Source: Aquificales bacterium
GTDB taxonomy: Bacteria > Aquificota > Aquificia > Aquificales > Aquificaceae
Direction: 5' to 3'
DNA: 59,309 nucleotides
NCBI GenBank assembly: GCA_027037055.1
Contig: JALWBR010000046.1
Location: forward strand, 1 to 59,309
Numbering within the stretch: the stretch's first letter is position 1; every line of letters starts with the position of its first letter. The notes under the pieces were generated by a model. The model was not told where the DNA came from. It did not search any database and saw only the letters and a program-made list of their open reading frames with translations. Shown here in pieces: positions 1-8,120 of this stretch. The translations under genes and the position numbers were made by a program.

Positions 1-924
1 TTTAAGTGCCTTTATAACTTGCTGGGCTACTATTACCGCAACATTCTCCTGAGATTCATAAGTGTTTGCGCCTATGTGTGGACTTAGGGATACATTTGGA
101 AACCTTGAAAGTTTATCTATCAACTCCCTCGGGGGAGGTTCCTGGGAGTAAACATCTATGCCCGCCCCCCTTACCTTACCGCTTTCAAGGGCTTTTATCA
201 ACGCCTCTTCATTTACTATACCCCCCCTTGCACAGTTGACTATATATACCCCGTCCTTCATAATTTCAAACTCTTTCTCCGATATCATATTTTTTGTTTC
301 GTGGGTCAAAGGTGCATGAATCGTAAGTATGTCAATCTCCTTAAGCATATCATGTAGATTTTCTACAAGTTTTACCCCGAGCTTATCCGCCTTAGCCCTC
401 GGTATATAGGGATCGTAGGCAAGTACTTTCATACCGAAGGCTTTAGCCCTTATTGCCACTTGGGATCCTATATTTCCCAATCCTATGATACCAAGGGTTT
501 TACCGTACAACTCTGTACCCATGAATTTTTTTCTTTCCCATTTACCTTCCTTAACGGACATGTGGGCTTCGTGTGAGTTTCTTAAAATACTAAGCATGTG
601 ACACAGGGTAAGCTCTGTTGCTCCAATTGTGTTTGCGCCAGGTGTGTTTATAACCAAAATACCCTTTCGTGAAGCTTCCTCAATATCAATATTATCAACA
701 CCGACGCCCGCCCTTCCTATAACCTTTAATCTTTCCGCCCTGCTCAGAAGCTCTTTATTAACGGGTGTCCTGCTTCTTGTTATAATGGCATCAAACTCGT
801 GGACTATTTCAAGAAGTTCATCAAAGGGTATATCAGGTTCATTGTAGAGATCAATGCTGTCTTCAGATTGTAATAATTCTATACCTTTTTGTGAGATGGG
901 GTCAGTAACCAGTACTTTAAACAA
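1..924 (-). CDS. serA: D-3-phosphoglycerate dehydrogenase, 5' part (cut by left edge)
   Basis: Oxidises 3-phosphoglycerate in the first step of serine synthesis, in the cytoplasm. 308 codons are visible; the C-terminal regulatory part lies outside the window. The start is a TTG (924-922) seven bases after a GGAGG ribosome site, and the protein opens with [10 protein letters not shown]. The NAD-binding motif GLGNIG, the substrate loop [10 protein letters not shown] and the catalytic SPHIGANT segment are all present. The gene diverges from murJ across only 40 bases, which contain a TATAAT (950-955, minus strand) that may be its -10 box. Family assignment is firm; the TTG start is inferred from the ribosome site and from alignment memory. 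Confidence 0.93.
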   Translation of the reverse strand, partial: MFKVLVTDPISQKGIELLQSEDSIDLYNEPDIPFDELLEIVHEFDAIITRSRTPVNKELLSRAERLKVIGRAGVGVDNIDIEEASRKGILVINTPGANTIGATELTLCHMLSILRNSHEAHMSVKEGKWERKKFMGTELYGKTLGIIGLGNIGSQVAIRAKAFGMKVLAYDPYIPRAKADKLGVKLVENLHDMLKEIDILTIHAPLTHETKNMISEKEFEIMKDGVYIVNCARGGIVNEEALIKALESGKVRGAGIDVYSQEPPPRELIDKLSRFPNVSLSPHIGANTYESQENVAVIVAQQVIKALK

Positions 925-964
925 TTTCCGACCTCCTCAAAGGTTTATTATTATAACAGGAGAA

Positions 965-2440
965 ATGAAGATCCTGAGGGCTTCGGTTGCCTTTTCATTC
1001 GCAACAGCCTTAAGTAGAATAGCGGGGTATATAAGGGATGCGGTTATAGCTTACTTTTTTGGTTCATCCTACATCTCCGATGCCTTCTTTATAGCCTTCA
1101 GATTACCGAATACCCTCAGAAGGCTTGTGGGGGAAGGTGGATTTAATGCGGTCTTTGTACCTTTATATGCGGAAGCTATAAGGGAAGGCAGGGAAAGGGA
1201 TTTTTTGCCCCGCGTTTTCTCTTTTTACATGATTGTGATTTTTGTTCTAACCTTTTTGGGTATAGGCCTTTCCGATTACATAGTCTATATCTTGGCACCT
1301 GGCATAAGGAATACAGAAACCTATGACTTGGCGGTTTATATGGCAAGATGGATATTCTTGTACCTGCCTTTTATAGGTTTGTCCAGCTACTTCATGGGGC
1401 TTTTGAATACAAGGAAAAATTTTTTTATACCCGCCTTTTCACAAGCTGTATTCAACTTTACCTTCCTTACCGTTTTGCTCCTTTCCGCGGGAGCGATCGG
1501 CTATCATGCCCTCGTAGTCGGCGTTCTGCTTGGGGGAGTATTCCAAACCCTTATTTACTTTCCGAGAGTTTATTCTCTTAAGGCTATTGTAAGACCAGTT
1601 TTATATTTCGGCGAGGAGGTAAGAACCCTCCTTAAAAGGTTGATACCGTCATTCATAGGCTTTGGTATAACTCAAGTATCCTTTTTTGTTGATACTTTTT
1701 TAGCTTCCTTTTTGGGAACGGGCAGTGTCTCTTATATTTATTATGCAAACCGGATATTTCAACTTCCCTTAGGGATGTTTTCTGTGGGTATGGCAAACTC
1801 TCTGCTTTCCTTTATAGCTTCGGAAGGTAAGGAAAGGGAGCATCTTAATCTGATAGTTCGTCTTTTGTTTATACTAATAGTACCATCAAGTACTGGGCTT
1901 ATTGTTCTTTCCCTTCCTATAACGGAAGTTCTTTATAAAAGGGGGAGTTTTTCCTTTTCCGATGCGGTGGTCACCTCGGGCATTTTATCAATTTACAGTC
2001 TGAGCCTGATATTCTTTTCCCTTCAAAAGATACTTTCTTCCACCTTTTATGCTAAGGGGGATACTAAGACGCCCACCAAGGTAACCGCTTTTTATGTCCT
2101 GTTTGAATCAAGCCTTTCTTACATATTTGCCTTTGTTCTTGACCTCGGTATTTACGGCCTTTCCTTAGGAACCTTATCAGCCTCCATCATAGCCTTTATT
2201 TATATTTACAGGCTTTCCGGTTACTCCTTTGACAAGCTATCAAGGGCTACCTTTTTAAAGTCAATACTCTCATCTTTAATAATGGCACTGTTTATAAAGA
2301 CTACTGCGATTTACTTGAGCATGTCTTCCCTTCTTCAGGTTACTCTCCTAATACCCTCAGGTGCACTTGTTTATTTTATTTGTCTTATTTTGTTAAAGGA
2401 AGATCTTATCCTTAATGTATTAAGAAGGATGGTAAAATAA
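965..2440 (+). CDS. murJ: Lipid II flippase MurJ (MviN)
   Basis: Integral membrane flippase that moves lipid-linked peptidoglycan precursor across the inner membrane. The 491-residue protein is hydrophobic throughout, with the N-terminal family signature (SRIAGYIRDAVIAYFFG, then SDAFFIAFRLPN) and the usual 12-14 membrane segments. I chose the ATG at 965 rather than an upstream in-frame ATG at 854, because 965 follows an AGGAGA site and begins at the conserved N-terminus; the longer version would run back into serA. It is followed 12 bases later by trpA, so the two are probably cotranscribed. Confidence 0.93.
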   Translation: MKILRASVAFSFATALSRIAGYIRDAVIAYFFGSSYISDAFFIAFRLPNTLRRLVGEGGFNAVFVPLYAEAIREGRERDFLPRVFSFYMIVIFVLTFLGIGLSDYIVYILAPGIRNTETYDLAVYMARWIFLYLPFIGLSSYFMGLLNTRKNFFIPAFSQAVFNFTFLTVLLLSAGAIGYHALVVGVLLGGVFQTLIYFPRVYSLKAIVRPVLYFGEEVRTLLKRLIPSFIGFGITQVSFFVDTFLASFLGTGSVSYIYYANRIFQLPLGMFSVGMANSLLSFIASEGKEREHLNLIVRLLFILIVPSSTGLIVLSLPITEVLYKRGSFSFSDAVVTSGILSIYSLSLIFFSLQKILSSTFYAKGDTKTPTKVTAFYVLFESSLSYIFAFVLDLGIYGLSLGTLSASIIAFIYIYRLSGYSFDKLSRATFLKSILSSLIMALFIKTTAIYLSMSSLLQVTLLIPSGALVYFICLILLKEDLILNVLRRMVK

Positions 2441-2452
2441 CTAAATTCAAAA

Positions 2453-3235
2453 ATGGAGATAAGAAAGAAATTTGAAAGCCTGAAAGAGAATTCGGAAAAG
2501 GCTCTCGTAGCTTACTTTATGGTTGGCTATCCTGATGTCTATACCTCTTTAAAGATTCTTGAAGGTATAGGGGAAGGCGGTGCGGATATTATAGAAATAG
2601 GTATGCCCTTCTCTGATCCCGTTGCAGACGGTCCCACAATCCAAATTGCCCACGAGGTCGCCCTTGAAAGGGGAGTAAGATTCAAAGATGTCTTATATGT
2701 ATCGGAGAAGATTAAGGGAAGATTTCCCCATATTCCACTAATCCTTATGACATACTACAACCCGATTTTCAGAATAGGGCTTGGGGATTTTTGCAGGAAA
2801 AGTAAAGATGCGGGTATCAGCGGTTTAATAGTACCCGATTTACCGCCTGAGGAAGCGGACGAACTAAAAGAGGCAACCTCATCGGAAGGTCTATCCCTCA
2901 TAATGCTTGCATCACCTACAAGCCATCATGAAAGGTTGAAGAAGATATGCGATAAGACGGATGATATGACCTATCTGGTATCCGTTACAGGGACAACAGG
3001 GGCAAGGGATGAACTTCCTTTGGAAAGGATAAGAAGGAAGGTTGAAGAATACAGAACTATCTGCACAAAACCGATAGTTGTAGGCTTTGGGATATCAAAC
3101 AGAACCCATGTGAGACAGATATGTGAATTTGCGGACGGTGTTGTAGTCGGTAGTTTACTTATAAAGCTTGCGGACAAAGGTGAAGATGCGGTAAGTAATA
3201 TGGTAAGAGATCTGAAAGAAGGAACAAGGTCCTAA
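2453..3235 (+). CDS. trpA: Tryptophan synthase alpha subunit
   Basis: Splits indole-3-glycerol phosphate to indole and glyceraldehyde 3-phosphate, then passes indole to TrpB. The 260-residue TIM barrel shows the catalytic Glu in EIGMPFSDPVADGP, the catalytic Asp in LIVPDLPPEE and the phosphate-binding GFGIS near residue 210. Length is normal for the family. No other trp gene is adjacent, which fits the scattered trp genes of Aquificales. The stop codon overlaps the stop of the converging lipoprotein gene by 4 bases. Confidence 0.96.
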   Translation: MEIRKKFESLKENSEKALVAYFMVGYPDVYTSLKILEGIGEGGADIIEIGMPFSDPVADGPTIQIAHEVALERGVRFKDVLYVSEKIKGRFPHIPLILMTYYNPIFRIGLGDFCRKSKDAGISGLIVPDLPPEEADELKEATSSEGLSLIMLASPTSHHERLKKICDKTDDMTYLVSVTGTTGARDELPLERIRRKVEEYRTICTKPIVVGFGISNRTHVRQICEFADGVVVGSLLIKLADKGEDAVSNMVRDLKEGTRS

Positions 3236-3735
3236 GCACAATTTTTCTTTTTCAGATAATCTTCTACCTTGTATTGATTGTAGGCACCTTCAATTACGTA
3301 GTCAATCACACACACCATCGTGCGTGGTTCAAGATATCCCGGTATTCTTAGGACTATTTCGCCCTTTTTGTTGAAGAATATGAGATAAGGGAAAGAAAGG
3401 GCATTAAGAGTTTGGGCAAGCTCCTTCTCGGGAAGGACCATCTCCTTCCCCGTTATATTGGTCTTAACGGGTGTTAAGTTTTCATAGGTTATCTTAAACA
3501 CATCTATATTTTTAAGGGCTTTCTTTAAATTTTCATCCTCTTTCATATCCTTGTCCATCTGTTTACAGTAAATACAGCTTTTACTTTCAACTATGAGAAG
3601 GGCATACTCCTTTTGAGGTATAAGTATCTTTGCTTCTTGCTCAATATTTTGAACTTCGTTTTTTGATGTATCACCACCGCATCCGACGATCAATAGCGCT
3701 AATGTAAAGACAGTTAACAGAACTGCCCTCATCAT
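3232..3735 (-). CDS. Thioredoxin-fold lipoprotein (SoxW-like)
   Basis: Probable periplasmic thiol-redox lipoprotein. Residues 1-19 form a lipoprotein signal ending in the lipobox LIVGC (Cys19). A thioredoxin-like domain follows, with a CIYC redox pair (Cys54/Cys57) and a conserved cis-Pro region (SFPYLIFF). The length of 167 residues suits SoxW-type or thioredoxin_2 proteins. Its ATG overlaps the stop of aspC (ATGA), so it is translationally coupled to aspC, a metabolically unrelated gene. The fold and export signal are seen directly; the partner protein is not known. Confidence 0.75.
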   Translation of the reverse strand: MMRAVLLTVFTLALLIVGCGGDTSKNEVQNIEQEAKILIPQKEYALLIVESKSCIYCKQMDKDMKEDENLKKALKNIDVFKITYENLTPVKTNITGKEMVLPEKELAQTLNALSFPYLIFFNKKGEIVLRIPGYLEPRTMVCVIDYVIEGAYNQYKVEDYLKKKNCA

Positions 3736-4910
3736 TTCATTTCCTCTATGGATAATTTAATACGCTCTATTCCCCTTTCAATATGTTCTACATCAAGTGC
3801 AAAGGACATTCTGAGATATCCTTCCATCCCAAAGGCGGATCCGGGCACCACCGCTACAAGGGCTTTTTCTAACAGATACTCCGAGAATTTTACATCTCCG
3901 CCCGCCCTTTCGGTGTAAGGGGTAAAGTCGGGAAATATAAAGAAGGTAGCTTCGGGCTTTATAACCTTTACACCTTCTATACTCCTTAACCCTTCAACTA
4001 TAGTATCCCTTCTCTTTCTGAACAGATTTTTAACACTTTCTATGAATCTTTTGGATTCAGGGTTTTTAAGAGCTTCAAGGGCACCGTACTGGGCGAAGGT
4101 TGTTGTATTTGAAACAAACTGGCTGTTTAGTCCGCTCAATATCTTTGCATAGTTTTCGGGGCATGCCACATAACCCACGCGCCAACCTGTCATGGAAAAG
4201 GTCTTTGAAAAGGAATTAACCGTAAAGGTTATCTTCTTTATATCTTCGGAGAAAGAAGCTATGCTTTTGAAGGGAAGATTTTCATAGATAAGGTGCTCAT
4301 AGCATTCATCTGATATTATGAGTATATTCCTCTCAAGACATAGCTCTGCTATTTTTTTCAGCTCATCTGGATCAAATACCATACCCGTCGGATTTGCAGG
4401 TGAATTTATAACTATAAGCTTAGTTCTTGTTGTTATATTTTTCTTAACATCCTCGTAAGTTAGTTTAAACTCTCTGCTCGGTGAAAGCTTTATATAAACT
4501 GGTCTTCCCCCGCAGAGTTTTATCTGATCTTCATAGGTTACCCAGTAGGGTGTGGGCAGTAAAACCTCATCTCCTTCATCAAGGAGTGTATAGAATATAA
4601 GATAGAGTGCAAGTTTAGCCCCTACCGTTACAACAATTTCGGAAGGTTTGTATTCAATATTATTTTCCCTTTTAAGCTTTTCCGCTATAGCTTCCCTAAG
4701 CTCGGGTATTCCCGCAGAAGGCGGATACTTTGTTTTTCCTTCCCTTATGGCTTTTATACACGCTTCCTTTATAAAATCCGGCGTATCTATATCAGGCTCT
4801 CCTGCTCCGAAGCCTATAACATCAATACCCTTTTTTATGAGCTCCCTTACTTTTGAAGTAAGGGCTATGGTGGGAGAAGGTTTAAGAACTCCTATTCTTC
4901 GTGATAACAT
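3732..4910 (-). CDS. aspC: Aspartate aminotransferase (class I, PLP-dependent)
   Basis: Cytoplasmic PLP enzyme transferring the amino group between aspartate and 2-oxoglutarate. The 392-residue protein has the PLP-lysine motif SFSKTFSMTGWRVGY, the NSPANPTG segment and a C-terminal substrate Arg in YLRMSFA. It matches the short thermophilic subclass I-gamma enzymes. A closely related prephenate aminotransferase activity cannot be excluded from sequence alone. It diverges from moaE across 75 AT-rich bases that must hold both promoters. Confidence 0.9.
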   Translation of the reverse strand: MLSRRIGVLKPSPTIALTSKVRELIKKGIDVIGFGAGEPDIDTPDFIKEACIKAIREGKTKYPPSAGIPELREAIAEKLKRENNIEYKPSEIVVTVGAKLALYLIFYTLLDEGDEVLLPTPYWVTYEDQIKLCGGRPVYIKLSPSREFKLTYEDVKKNITTRTKLIVINSPANPTGMVFDPDELKKIAELCLERNILIISDECYEHLIYENLPFKSIASFSEDIKKITFTVNSFSKTFSMTGWRVGYVACPENYAKILSGLNSQFVSNTTTFAQYGALEALKNPESKRFIESVKNLFRKRRDTIVEGLRSIEGVKVIKPEATFFIFPDFTPYTERAGGDVKFSEYLLEKALVAVVPGSAFGMEGYLRMSFALDVEHIERGIERIKLSIEEMK

Positions 4911-4985
4911 TGGAGTTAAGTATTATATCAAAACTATGATAAAAGCTATAAAAATTTATAAAAATTATGTTATCTTTGTGGAAGT

Positions 4986-5414
4986 ATGACTTTGTTCCTT
5001 CCTAAGGTTTATCTGGGTGTTGAGTGGCTGGGCGATATCCTGCTGGACAATTTAGAAAAATCAAAGAATGTGGGTGCAGTTGTTACCTTCACTGGGGTGG
5101 TAAGGTCAGCCCCAGAAGACGGTGATGTGGTCTTCATAGAATATGAGGCTTACCCGGAGATGGCAATAAAGGAAATGGAGAGGTTAAGAGAGGAAGTATT
5201 AAAAAAATTCCCAGTTGAAGACATATATGTGCACCACAGGATAGGAAGGGTAGAGGTGGGAGAACCTTCCTTCCTTGTTGTTACAGTGGGAAGGCACAGA
5301 AAGGAGACCTTTGAAGCATGTATCTATGCGGTGGATAGCTTTAAGGAAAGAGTCCCTATATGGAAAAAGGAGTTTATAAAGGAAGGAGAATCAAGATGGG
5401 TTCGGAACAGATAA
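4986..5414 (+). CDS. moaE: Molybdopterin synthase catalytic subunit MoaE
   Basis: Large subunit of molybdopterin synthase; it transfers sulfur from MoaD thiocarboxylate to precursor Z during molybdenum cofactor synthesis. The 142-residue protein shows the family signatures GAVVTFTGVVR, EYEAYPEMA, HRIGRVEVGE and the C-terminal VPIWKKEF. It overlaps moaA by 19 bases, so the two genes are translationally linked. MoaD and MoaC are not in the window. Confidence 0.93.
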   Translation: MTLFLPKVYLGVEWLGDILLDNLEKSKNVGAVVTFTGVVRSAPEDGDVVFIEYEAYPEMAIKEMERLREEVLKKFPVEDIYVHHRIGRVEVGEPSFLVVTVGRHRKETFEACIYAVDSFKERVPIWKKEFIKEGESRWVRNR

Positions 5415-6367
5415 ATTATTTAAGGATTTCCGTTACTGACAGGTGTAACCTCAGATGTTCTTATTGCAGACCCGATAATATCCATTTTTTGCCTTACGAT
5501 CATTTTTTAAGGTATGAGGAAATAAGGGATATAGTTGAGGTTTTTGCGGAATACGGTTTGAAGAAGGTCAGAATAACGGGAGGGGAGCCATTACTTAGAA
5601 GGGATATACATGTACTCGTGGGTATGATTTCGGAGATTGAGGGTATAAAGGATATTTCAATGACTACAAACGGCATACTTATACCTAAATATGGAAAGCT
5701 TTTAAAAGAAAGGGGTTTAAAGAGGTTGAACATAAGCCTTGATTCTTTAAGGGAAGAAAGGTTTCGTAAACTTACGGGTGGTCATTTGAAGGATGTTCTG
5801 AGGGGTATAGATGAAGCGAAGAGGCTTGGGTTTGACCCTATAAAGATAAATGTTGTGCTTATAAAGGACTTTAATGAAGATGAGGTGGAAGATTTCATCC
5901 TCTTCGGAAAAAAGTGGGATCTGCACATAAGATTCATTGAGCTTATGCCTGTCGGATTTTTGGAATTTTTTGACCACTCAAAGGTTGTTCATCTTTCTGA
6001 AATAAAAAGGAGGATAGAAGAGAAGTTCGGCAAGTTAAAGCCCGTGTCCCTTATTTCAAGCGGTGCATCAAGGGATTATCTGATTGAGTCTCTCAGTGTA
6101 CATGTGGGTTTCATATCACCCATGTCTTTACCCTTTTGTGAAGGTTGTAAAAAGTTGAGATTGACTTCCGATGGAAGGCTTAAGTTTTGCTTGAGGGGTA
6201 GTGATGAGATAAACATAAAGGATATTTTAAGGAAAAGGGGTAAGGAGGGCTTGAGGAATGAGATGGAGAACATACTGGAAATGAAGAGGGCTTCAAATAT
6301 AAAAGTAGCGGAAAAGGGATTTATCTTTGAAGAGACTGGAAAATCAATGATTTCTATCGGCGGTTAA
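5396..6367 (+). CDS. moaA: GTP 3',8-cyclase MoaA (radical SAM)
   Basis: Radical SAM enzyme that starts molybdopterin synthesis from GTP. The N-terminal cluster motif CNLRCSYC lies about residue 18, a C-terminal second-cluster motif (C-x2-C-x13-C, CEGC...FC) follows, and the protein ends in Gly-Gly, the tail needed for activity in characterised MoaA. I chose the ATG at 5396, preceded by AGGAG, rather than an in-frame ATG at 5360 that would add 12 residues inside moaE. Length (323) is typical. Its end overlaps the converging proS by 14 bases. Confidence 0.95.
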   Translation: MGSEQINYLRISVTDRCNLRCSYCRPDNIHFLPYDHFLRYEEIRDIVEVFAEYGLKKVRITGGEPLLRRDIHVLVGMISEIEGIKDISMTTNGILIPKYGKLLKERGLKRLNISLDSLREERFRKLTGGHLKDVLRGIDEAKRLGFDPIKINVVLIKDFNEDEVEDFILFGKKWDLHIRFIELMPVGFLEFFDHSKVVHLSEIKRRIEEKFGKLKPVSLISSGASRDYLIESLSVHVGFISPMSLPFCEGCKKLRLTSDGRLKFCLRGSDEINIKDILRKRGKEGLRNEMENILEMKRASNIKVAEKGFIFEETGKSMISIGG

Positions 6368-8060
6368 TAAGATCTAAAAGGAAATCTATAGCCTTTTCCT
6401 TCTCAATATCGTATGTTTTACCTGTATGCCTTTCCCTTATCTCAACCTTTCCCTCTTTTACTTTCTTACCTACTATTATCCAAAAGGGGAAACCTGCAAG
6501 TTCCGCATCCGCAAATTTAAAACCAGGGCTTTTTTCCCTGTCATCATATATAACATCCAGTCCCTTCTCCAGTGCTTCTCTGTATAGTGTTTCCGCAAAC
6601 TCTTTTTGCAATGGATCTGATTCATTAAGAAGTATTATGTCAACCTCAAAGGGTGCAACAGAAAGGGGCCACTTTATACCCTTATCATCATGATACTGTT
6701 CAACTATGGCTGGTATTATTCTTGAGATACCTATGCCATAACATCCCATTACTACGGGCTTTTCCGTACCGTCTCTGTCGGTAAAGAAGGCTTTCATGGG
6801 TTCCGAGTATCTTGTACCAAGCAGAAATATATGTCCCAGCTCAAGACCCCTTTTTATCTCCAAAGGAGATCCGCATTTGGGACAAGGGTCTCCTTCCTTT
6901 ATTTCAGACAGGTCATAAAACTCTCCGTATTCAAAGTCCCTGCCGGGATTAACATTTATGTAGTGATAATCGGGTTCATTTAGTGCGCAAACCAAATTCT
7001 TTTTACCCTTAAGGGAGATATCCCATAAAGTTCTTATATTATCAGGAAGATTAAATATGCCTACAAATCCTTTTTTTGTACCAAGTATTTTATCAATTTC
7101 CTCATCGGTTGCCATCCTGAACTCATCCGTACCCAAAACCGCTTCAAGTTTGTTTTCATCAACTTCCCTGTCCCCCCTGAGCAAAACGATGAATGGTTTG
7201 CTTTCTTTATCAATAAAAAGTATTGCCTTCATTATCTTATGAGGTGGTACCTTTAAAAATTCGGAGAGTTTTTCTATTGTGTCCGTTCCGGGTGTTTTTA
7301 CCTTCTCCAAAGCCTTCTCTTCCTCTCTTTCTTCTTCCCCTTCCGTCAGAGGTATTATCTCCGCATTCGCGCAGTATTTACACCCTTTACAGTATCCCAC
7401 CTTCGCCTCTCCGTATTCGGTTAGAGCTATGAATTCATGGGACATCTTACCCCCTATGGTTCCCACACTTGCTTCCGCAGGCAGGACCTCAATACCCAAT
7501 CTTTTAAAGATCCTCTCGTACACTTCCTTCATCAGGAGATAAGACTTCTTAGCTTCTTCTTCAGAAACATCAAAGGAATAGGCATCTTTCATAATAAATT
7601 CCCTTCCCCTTATAAGACCGAACCTCGGTCTTTTTTCATCCCTGAACTTTACCTGTATCTGATAAAGTATGAGTGGAAGCTGTTTATAGGAAGAAATCTC
7701 TTTTCTTATCAAGTCCGTTATCTCCTCTTCGTGGGTGGGACCCAAACAGTATTCACGACCGTTTCTGTCTTTTAATCTGAAAAGTTCATTTCCGTAAGCT
7801 TCCCATCTTCCAGTCTCTTTCCACAGTTCCGCAGGGTTGAGGACTGTTAACAACAGCTCCTGAGCCCCCGCCCTATCCATCTCTTCCCTTACTACTTTCT
7901 CCACCTTTTTAAGGACTTTATAACCTGCGGGCAGTAATTCATACACACCAGCGGAAACCTGTTTTATGAATCCCGCCCTTAAAAGCAGTTTGTGGGAGGG
8001 TGCTTCCGCTTCAGAAGGATCTTCTTTGAGGGTGTATAAAAAGTATTTGCTCCATCTCAT
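6354..8060 (-). CDS. proS: Prolyl-tRNA synthetase, bacterial type
   Basis: Charges tRNA-Pro. The 568-residue class II synthetase has the bacterial layout: a catalytic domain (GVYELLPAG, motif 2 near PRFGLIRGREF), an inserted YbaK-like editing domain at about residues 225-380 that clears mischarged Ala-tRNA-Pro, motif 3 (YGIGISRI) and an anticodon-binding domain at the C-terminus. It stands alone, divergent from the Lon-like gene across 60 bases. Confidence 0.96.
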   Translation of the reverse strand: MRWSKYFLYTLKEDPSEAEAPSHKLLLRAGFIKQVSAGVYELLPAGYKVLKKVEKVVREEMDRAGAQELLLTVLNPAELWKETGRWEAYGNELFRLKDRNGREYCLGPTHEEEITDLIRKEISSYKQLPLILYQIQVKFRDEKRPRFGLIRGREFIMKDAYSFDVSEEEAKKSYLLMKEVYERIFKRLGIEVLPAEASVGTIGGKMSHEFIALTEYGEAKVGYCKGCKYCANAEIIPLTEGEEEREEEKALEKVKTPGTDTIEKLSEFLKVPPHKIMKAILFIDKESKPFIVLLRGDREVDENKLEAVLGTDEFRMATDEEIDKILGTKKGFVGIFNLPDNIRTLWDISLKGKKNLVCALNEPDYHYINVNPGRDFEYGEFYDLSEIKEGDPCPKCGSPLEIKRGLELGHIFLLGTRYSEPMKAFFTDRDGTEKPVVMGCYGIGISRIIPAIVEQYHDDKGIKWPLSVAPFEVDIILLNESDPLQKEFAETLYREALEKGLDVIYDDREKSPGFKFADAELAGFPFWIIVGKKVKEGKVEIRERHTGKTYDIEKEKAIDFLLDLINRR

Positions 8061-8120
8061 GGTTGATAGAATATGATAAAGGAATCCTGACCGATTTTGT
8101 TATAAAATTCTTAAAAGCTG

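Noticed and set aside
854-964. Longer start for murJ
   Set aside because: The extra 37 codons run antisense into serA, and the ATG at 965 has a ribosome site and matches the conserved N-terminus.
5360-5395. Longer start for moaA inside moaE
   Set aside because: The ATG at 5396 follows AGGAG and places the cluster motif at the normal distance from the N-terminus.
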